DNA of 64,000 bases from Elmis aenea (taxonomy: Eukaryota > Arthropoda > Insecta > Coleoptera > Elmidae): positions 47,095,494 to 47,159,493 of the forward strand of contig OX393577.1 of the NCBI GenBank assembly GCA_947652605.1. Direction: 5' to 3'. Below the pieces are notes generated by a model. The model was not told where the DNA came from, made no database searches, and saw only the letters and a program-made list of their open reading frames with translations. Shown in pieces: positions 35,201 to 44,200 of this stretch. The translations under genes and the position numbers were made by a program. Each line of letters starts with the position of its first letter. Positions within the stretch are counted from its first letter, which is position 1.

Positions 35201-38200
35201 AGTTGTTTGATTACCGATTTAATAGAATTCGAAAAGCATTAGGTGCGAGCGCGGAGCGCGAGAGTACGAATATTTATTTATTCTAATTTAAAAAGCAACA
35301 GCGATTGTGGTAAATAAAATTTGAACCGGTCGATTAATCGCCTCCAAAAAAAGTGACCCACCTGGCTCAGCGCGAGTAGTATGATTGTCGAATTTCTCAA
35401 TTCTGAAAAGCATTGACGAGTATTGTAAATAAAAATTTAAGCCAATCGATTGATCATATCCGGCATAGTTATAATCGATATATCTCGGGATAATAGAGAA
35501 ACGGAACGTGCACCAAACGAAAGGTAATTTTTTGCGCAAAGAGAATTTTTCGCGCAAAGAGAATTCCACTCGGATCCATTGGGTGCGAGCGCGAAGCGCG
35601 AGTTGTTTGATTACCGATTTAATAGAATTCGAGAAGCATTAGGTGCGAGCGCGGAGCGCGAGTAGTACGAATATTTATTTATCCTAATTTAAAAAGCAAC
35701 AGCGATTGTTGTAAATAAAATTTGAACCGGTCCATTAATCGCCTCCAAAAAAAAGTGACCCGCCTGGCTCAGCGCGAGTAGTATGACTGTCGAATTTCTC
35801 AATTCTGAAAAGCATTGACGAGTATTGTAAATAAAAATTTAAGCCAATCGATTGATCATATCCGGCATAGTTATAATCGATATATCTCGGGAACGGGGCC
35901 AATTAGGGACATGGGACTTCCACCAAACGAAAGATAATTTTTTGCACAGAGAATTCTACGCGCAAGGCGGGATCTAGCGGTAAAGTAGCCCCGGGAACAT
36001 AGAGACACGGAACGTGCACCAAACGAAAGGTAATTTTTTGCGCAAAGAGAATTATACGCGGATCTATTGGGTGCGAGCGCGAAGCGCGAGTAGTTTGATT
36101 ACCAGTTTAATAGAATTTGAGAAGCATTTGGAGCGAGCGCGGAGCGCGAGTATTACGAATATGGATTTATTCTAATTTAAAAAGCAATAACGAGTGTTGT
36201 AAATAAAATTTGTACCGATCGATTAATCGCCTCCAAAAAAAGTGATGCGCCTGGCTCAGCGCGAGTAGTATGACTGTCGATTTTTTCCATTTTGAAAAGA
36301 AATTACGAGTATTGTAAATAAAAATTTGAGCCAATCGATTGTTCATCGACCCGCTTAGTTATAATCAATATATCTTGGAAACATAGAGACACGGAACGTG
36401 CACCAAACGAAAGGTAATTTTGTGCGCAAAGTGAATTATACTCGGATCTATTAAGTGCGAGCGCGAAGCGCGAGTAGTTTGATTACCAATTTAATATAAT
36501 TTGAGAAGCATTTGGAGCGAGCGCGGAGCGCGAGTATTACGAATATGGATTTATTCTAATTTCAAAAGCAATAACGAGTGTTGTAACTAAAACTTAAACC
36601 GATCGATTAATCGCCTCCAAAAAAAGTGACCCGCCTGGCTCAGCGCGAGTAGTATGACTGTCGATTTTTTCAATTTTGAAAAGCAATTACGAGTATTGTA
36701 AATAACAATTTAAGTTGAATTGATCGATTGATCATCGACCTGCTTAGTTATGATCAATATATCTCGGGAACATAGCCACTAAACGTGCACCAAACGAAAG
36801 GTAATTTTTTGCGCAAAAAGAATTTTACGCGCCAAGAGAATTCTACGCGCAAGGCGGGATCTAGCGGTAAAGTAGCCCCGAAGGGGCTACGGAATCGCTA
36901 GTATTTAAAATAAGAAAGTTGATTTTAAAATAACAAAAACAAATGAAGATCGGTAAAATATATTAACAAATTTTCATTCTACGCAAAAAAGTGTCCTAAT
37001 AATGTCAAAAAACATTTTGAGGATGATTTCAAATAAGCAAGTTTAAAACAAATATCGAAAACGTCATTTTTTTGTTTTTTATTAGAAGCGGAAAAACAAT
37101 GTTTTTTTCATAAAATAGCTGCTCGTAAATCATAGATCATTTTGATTCATATAACCAACTTTTACGAGATCCCCATGTTGTTTACGATAACTGGGACACC
37201 CGATAAACTTTGGAATGTGAGTCACTACATTTTTTAGATCTAAGCACAAATTACTTCGATAAATCTTATAGAAACAAATGCTACAAACATTTATGCGGTA
37301 TCCTAAATTTCCTCAATGACTACTGTATCTCATAGACTTTTCGCAAAAATATCATCAAAATTATTAAAATGTTTATATGATTGCATATACAGGGTGTTCC
37401 AAATTCGAGTAAATGCATGGGGATCTCACTTATCTTAAGAGCTACGAGGTCGGTTAAATTAGGGCAAAGTTGCGAAATTAGATGCTCATTAATAATCCAA
37501 AGAGAAATTGAAAATATCTCAAACAGTATCCGAGAAAATTAGGAAAAACTGGAAAATACGATTTTTGAAAATCGTCTATAACTTCTTTGGAGTATGAAAT
37601 ATTTTAAATGTGTAAAGACTTTGCCCAAGCAACTTTTCAAGCCGAATCGAATAGTGGTCACACATTTTTTCTAGATTGATTCGTTTTTGTTTTATGACAA
37701 CCAACTTTGTTTTTTCTTATGGGCGCAATTTTTGCTATTTACATAATCAAATAGCATTTATTTTTCTGAATCCATTGATGTATCACACATGGTATTTTAC
37801 TTTTTCTTTCATTGTCAAATTTCAAAAAATACGTTTTAAACAATAACCATTATAAATCAGGTTGGCCGGTCATTGTAGTTTATGTTGTTTCCATGACAAC
37901 CGATCAACAAACCAAAAGTTTTGATTGCCTGTTAGTCGTATAAATGAACTTAAATAACGAAGAAAAACGCGATATGCTGCCCATAAGAAAAAACAAAGTT
38001 GGTTGTCTAAAACAAAAACGAATCGACCTAGGAAAAATTTGTGACCACCATCCGATTCGGCTTAAAAAGTTGCTTGGGCAACTTTTTTACACATTTAAAA
38101 TATTTCAAACTCCAAAGGAGTTATAAACGATTTTCAAAAATGGACTTTCCAGTTTTTCCTAATTTTCTCGGATACCGTTTGAGATATTTCCAATTTCTCT

Positions 38201-41200
38201 TTGGATTATCAATAAGCATCGAATTTAGCAACTTTGTCCTAATTTAACTAACCTTGTAGCTCTTAAACTAAGCGAGATCCCCATGCATTTACTAGAATTT
38301 GGGACACCCTGTATACGATAATTTACTATCTGAATTCGACTTTAAGCTACATTTGCATCATGTGAAAAAAGTTGTATAGCGCCTTCTTTAAAGACATCAA
38401 ATTATGGAATATATTTTATACAACTTTTTGCGCTACCTATTGACACAAGGATTTTTGCTAAGTTTATTTTTAAAAACATATTCGAGTACGTTATGATTTT
38501 TAGGACACCATGAAATATATGGATTAATATTTACGGATTTCAGAAAATGTTCCCTCATTCGCGACAAAGCCAATCATTGTGGGAACATGTGCTACGTGGC
38601 CTTTGCATAATACTTCGTAAGTATTTTCCGTTATAACTGCTCCTTCATGAAATGGTTCAACTACTGGACCCACTGGTAATCCGTTAGGTATAACGTTCGG
38701 CAATGCTTGCTAAAATTTAGTTAATATAGTGATTTAATAATTATACGCTAAACGTCATATGATCTGAACAACCGTTAAGTACACTGAAGAATATGCGTTG
38801 AACAGGTCTCTATAATTTGATTTTCTTAAATCATCGACCATGGATTGAGTTGTTGTCATATTAGCTCCCAATGCTGTGCCAATGGCCTGGGAAAACGGCA
38901 ATGGATTTTTAGATAAGGCAAGACTGGAGAACGCTACTCCACTTTGCATAATTGCGCCTTGAAATAAGCCTGAAAGTTTAAGATACATAAACCAAATTTA
39001 TGGTAAGGTTTCTTATTCTCACACAAGTATTACCATGAGCTAAAGGAGTTTGTAGAAGATATGAAACACTCATCGCTCCAGAAAATTGTCCGAAAATCGT
39101 AACTTGATGAGGATTGCCTCCAAATGATTTAATATGTTTTTTGATAAACCTCAAGGCTTCAATTTGATCCAATATTCCATAATTACCATACGCGGCACTA
39201 TCCTGTGTACTTAAGAATCCTAAAATCAAATACGCGTAACTTAAATTATTACTATTAGCTTATAGTTACCAAATATATTAAGACGATAATTCACGGCAAT
39301 AAGAATGACTTTTTTTCTATCCATAAAGAAATCTGGTCCATATTCGTCATCTGTGGCATCGGCATTCGCATGTACTTGTCCAGGCATAAAAACCATCACT
39401 GGTAAGAGCGAATGGTGATGGGTAGAAACCTAAAATGTATTCATTATTTTTAAAATAAATACGAGCAACGGCTCTTGCAACGTATCCAACTAAATAATTG
39501 TACATTTTCTACGCATGCATATACAGCGTCATTCAAAATGTCTGCAACAAATGGAAACATTTTTTATTATTGATTCCCCAGAAAATTTTATTCTTGATAA
39601 AAGTTGGTACATGAAACTAATTTTAAGATAATAAAAGTTCAATAAAAAGTCATAGAACACGAGAGTAAAGTGCCCTTATTTTTAGAGACACAAAAAAATG
39701 TATAGGTAAAAGTTATTTAGAATCCAAAAATAAGGGTAAATTTAAAATTTGACGGTCGAATTTCAACTTTTATTTTTTTAACAAATTTAGTCATTCAAAA
39801 AGTCTGCAACAAATGGATTTTTTTTTATTATCGATTTTTCAGAAAACTTCATGTTACACTTGTGAGTAAATATTTAAATTAAAAATTCTTAACGTAATTG
39901 AAAATTGATATAATAGGCCTAAAGCAAAAACAAAACTGAATTCATTGTGTATCTGTCAATCTAATTGGTAAGCATCAAAGCATATAATTGTTAATTATGG
40001 CAGATAAATTAACTTTAGTTGAAAAAGCCGAACTTGTATTAATTTGTGATGACTATTACAAAACATCTAGAGAAGCTGCATTAATTTTTAATGAAAGACA
40101 TCCCAACAAAATTTTTCATTTAGTACAGTTGCAAGATTATTGAAACAGTTTAAGGAGAGTGGACCATTGGATAACCAATACAAAAAGGACCATACCAAAT
40201 TATTAATGAAGTTAATGTTATTATTAATGAAGATAATTCTTAAACTGTATTACAAACAGTGATAGAAAAACCAAAAGCAACTATTAAAACGGTAGCGTTG
40301 AACAACAATTATCTTTTATCATCAGTTCAAAGAATTTTAAAACACAACAAACACCATCCTTATTAACCAAAATTCATAAACAAACTTCAAAACCGAGATT
40401 ATGATTTACGATTTGAATTTTGTTGTTGGGTTCAAGGAGAAGTGGAGGATAATAGCCAATTTTTAAAACATATTTTATTCTCTGATGAAGCAACATTTCA
40501 CATTAATTTTCTTATAATTTTTTTTGTATACCTTAAAATACTCTTGCGAATATTTCAAAAATCGCTAAAATTTAGTTTTCTATAACTTTTTATTTGACTT
40601 TTTTTCATCTTAAAATTAGTTTTAGAACATGCACCACCTTTTATCAATAATAAAATTTTCTGAGAAATCGGTAATACATTTTTTTTTCCATTTGTTGCAG
40701 AATTTTTGTATGTTAAAATTTCTTAAGAAACAAAAATTGAAGTTTGACCGTCAACATTTAATACTAGCCTTATTTTTGGATTCTAAATAACTTTTTACTA
40801 TAGAATTTTTGTGTATTTCTTAAAATAAGGACGCTTTACTCTTGCGAATATTTCAAAAATCGCTAAAATCTAGTGTCCTATGACTTTTTATCGACCTTTT
40901 TTTTCATATTAAAATTAGTTTTAGTCTATGCACAAACTTTTATCAAGAATAAAAGTTTCTGAGAAATCAATAATAAACATTTTTTCCATTTGTTGCAGAC
41001 TTTTTGAATGACGCTGTATATGTATAACTTTCTTAAAATCTGAATAAAAATATTTTGCAAAGTTATACATTAATTAAATAATAAGTAAAGCCCATGATGA
41101 TATTACTATATCAGGAACATTTTAATAATAATGCTTTGCACCCCCAATCTGATTTTCTGGTTTCGCCACTGAATGACTGAATAGCAGGACGGTTACGAAA

Positions 41201-44200
41201 TAAAGTAGTGTGTTTTTGCTGTCTTAGTAAAAATCTAAAAGTGCAAAAAAAACTGAAAAACATTAATTTAAATAATTGTAATTTTGGCTTTCTTATTATG
41301 AACGTTAGAAGAAATATAAAATTTGGTATTTTTAGGTAAGGCAAAGGCTATAATCTTATTAAGTGGTCCGTTTAGTTTTTAAGATGCGATAGTCAACTTT
41401 ATTATTTCTTATCAACGAAAAATATGCAAATATTTAGGGTGTTTCGAATTAATTTGCGTTATTGGATATTATCCATAAAAATTTATGTAATAAATCTAAT
41501 AATAAAAACGATCATCTAAATTCGTGAAGGCTAGAAACAAATTCAAGCGAAATATTAACATATACCACCAATAAAGGCGACTAGCGGAACGTGGGCGAAA
41601 AGTAGTATCCAAAAAGCGGAAGCCTTTGCTGATTATTAAGGAGAAACATTCCAACCACACGATTTCCCAGAAGAAGAACATCTAGATATTGCAATTCAAG
41701 AGTCAGAAGAAATCGTACTTGTTACGTCAGGGAAAGTAAGCAAAGAGATCAAGGAAAATATTAACTTAAAAGTACCCAGGGCTACGACCTTATAACAAGT
41801 GAAATCCTAAAAATGCTTCCTAGAACAGGAATAGTGAAACTTACTAATATCATAAATGCTAAGGCCTTAATTATGTACCAGAAGTTGCAAAGTGTCAGAA
41901 GTAATTATGGTTCTTAAACCAGCCAAACCCGAAAACGAATTAACTTCATATAGACCTATCTCGCTACTACCCATCATCTCAAAAGTATTTGAAAAAACTA
42001 TTGCTAAAGAGGATGAAATAATACAGATAAAAAAAGCAATCCCGGATCACCAATTCGGGTTCATAGAGAAACACTCAACAATCGATCAGGTGCACAGAAT
42101 CACTGACATCCATAGAAAAAGATAAAAACATATGCTCTGCAATAGTTCTCGATATTTCTAAAGCCTTCGGCAAAGTACGGCATGGTGGCATAATATGTAA
42201 AATACAAAGAACTTTTCTTAAGCAAATGGTAGAAATCATTAAATCATATCTAACAGACAGAATGTTCAGAATTAAAAAAAGATTGAGAATATTCTACCAT
42301 AAGAGAAATAAAGGCAGCCCTACCGCAGGGGAGTGTGCTTGGCCCAATACCCTACCTTTTCTACACAGACGATTTACCAAAAATGGATGGTGTTACCATA
42401 GCCACCTTCGCTGATGATACTGCTGTACTGGCGGTGGGTCGGTGGGTAACAGTATCAAAGAAACGACTAAAAAACTTCAAAATGCTGGCGATAAAATAAT
42501 ATCGTGGACCAAGAAATGGCGAATAAAAATTAATGAAAACAAATCTATCCATGTCGATTTCACTAATAAAACAGTACGATAAATTGCAATACTGCTTAAT
42601 AACCAAGTAATCCCGAACATAAAAACGGCGAAGTATTTGGAAATGAACCTTGATGTTAAACTAATGGTGCCTGTACACCTGAGAGTAAAGTACTCTCGAG
42701 AGTAGCGTCGCCAAGGATACAGCCCCTGAGAGTAACTCGCGATTGGCTGTATCCTTGGCGACGCTACTCTCGAGAGTACTTTACTCTCAGGTGTACAGGC
42801 ACCATTAGATGGAGAGAGCATATTATAAAATAGAAAAAAAAACAGCTACACATAAAATATAAAAAACTATACTGGCTAATAGAAAGAACATCCCAATTGT
42901 CTATACAAAATAGTGTTTCTACACAATCAAATATTAGGGCCAATTTGGACATATGGCATCCAAATCTGGGGTTGTGCAAAAAAAAACAATGTTGAAAGAA
43001 TCCAAAAATTCCAAAATAAAGTCCTTAGAATCATCGTGGACGCCCCATGGTTTGTTAGGAACAACAATTTACACAAGGATTTAAAAATACAGACTATTAG
43101 AGAAGAAATAATGAAGATTGCGGGCGGCTATGAAAAGAGACTGCATAGTCATGTCAACTTCGTAGTATTGCAACTCTTGGATAATTAAAACATACGAAGG
43201 AGACTCAGGAGGGTAAAACCCTTCAAGCTAGTTTAGTGATGAGTAAAAGCAGAGTACTGTGTAGCTGCGCTTAATCACTCGAAAATTGTGACTTTATTTT
43301 AGAGGAATCTAAGTACAGGACTCTGTAACTTTTGGGAATTAAGTAATTCCGAATAGTTTTAGAAAAAAATTAAATTTAAAAAAAAAACTTAATCTGTTTC
43401 CGAAATATAGTCCAAAGATCAAACCTTAATGTTGTTAAACAAGCTTGGGAAACGAGTCTAGATATTTGATTTCCGTGTTTACTTTTAATTTTTTTAATAA
43501 TTTTATTAGTGAAATTTTTTGCTAAGCATAAAAAACACTTTTTGGTCATTTTAGCCATTCTTTTATCTCTAAAGGTTTTTGAGATTCACAAGTTTTGGCT
43601 GTTGAAACATAAATTGAAACGAAGATTTAAAATACCGAATGAGAATATTTAATAGTTGTTATGGCATAATTATGATTATTTTATAATCGATTAGAGAAAA
43701 TTGTTTAAAAAAACGAATCCTACCACTGGTACATAAATATTCAAGTACAGGCAGTCTTCTGATCCAACAATTTCTAATGATTCTAGTATCACTTGTACAC
43801 ATAGATTGCCATTGTTCAAGGCTAATATGGTTGACCTGGGTTGGTAGGGCACTGGCGGCTAAAATCAATAATTTATTAATTTATGTCCCCCTATTTTTAA
43901 CATTTATCCGATTTCTTTAATTTACAAACGTTTTAGCGGATTTGCACACCATCTATGGCGGATGTAAAAGTCAGAAATATCTTGACATAAGTTTTCACTA
44001 CATGGCGATAAATCTAAGAACTGGTGTCATGGCCAATTTCATTTATATTCGCGCTTTCCCAAAAGTATGTAGGTACTAGTTACCCTATGCTATGCTGCCA
44101 TGCAATACGTCATTTACGATCATTGCGACTTTATTTGAAAGTTGTAAATTAAACCAAAAATTATTTTTAAATGTATTGTGTGACAAAAATGTGAAAAAAT

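Larger units (their letters stand above)
31363..36901 (+). mobile_element. Helitron-like unit, copy 2, head-to-tail
   Basis: Every landmark of copy 1 recurs exactly 5,539 bp further on, and translations in all frames that I compared are identical. The hairpin lies at 36872-36890 and the final CTAG at 36898-36901. Copy 1's CTAG abuts the TACATATAATAC start of copy 2 with no spacer. The near-identity implies a very recent event or an assembly duplication. Confidence 0.8.
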
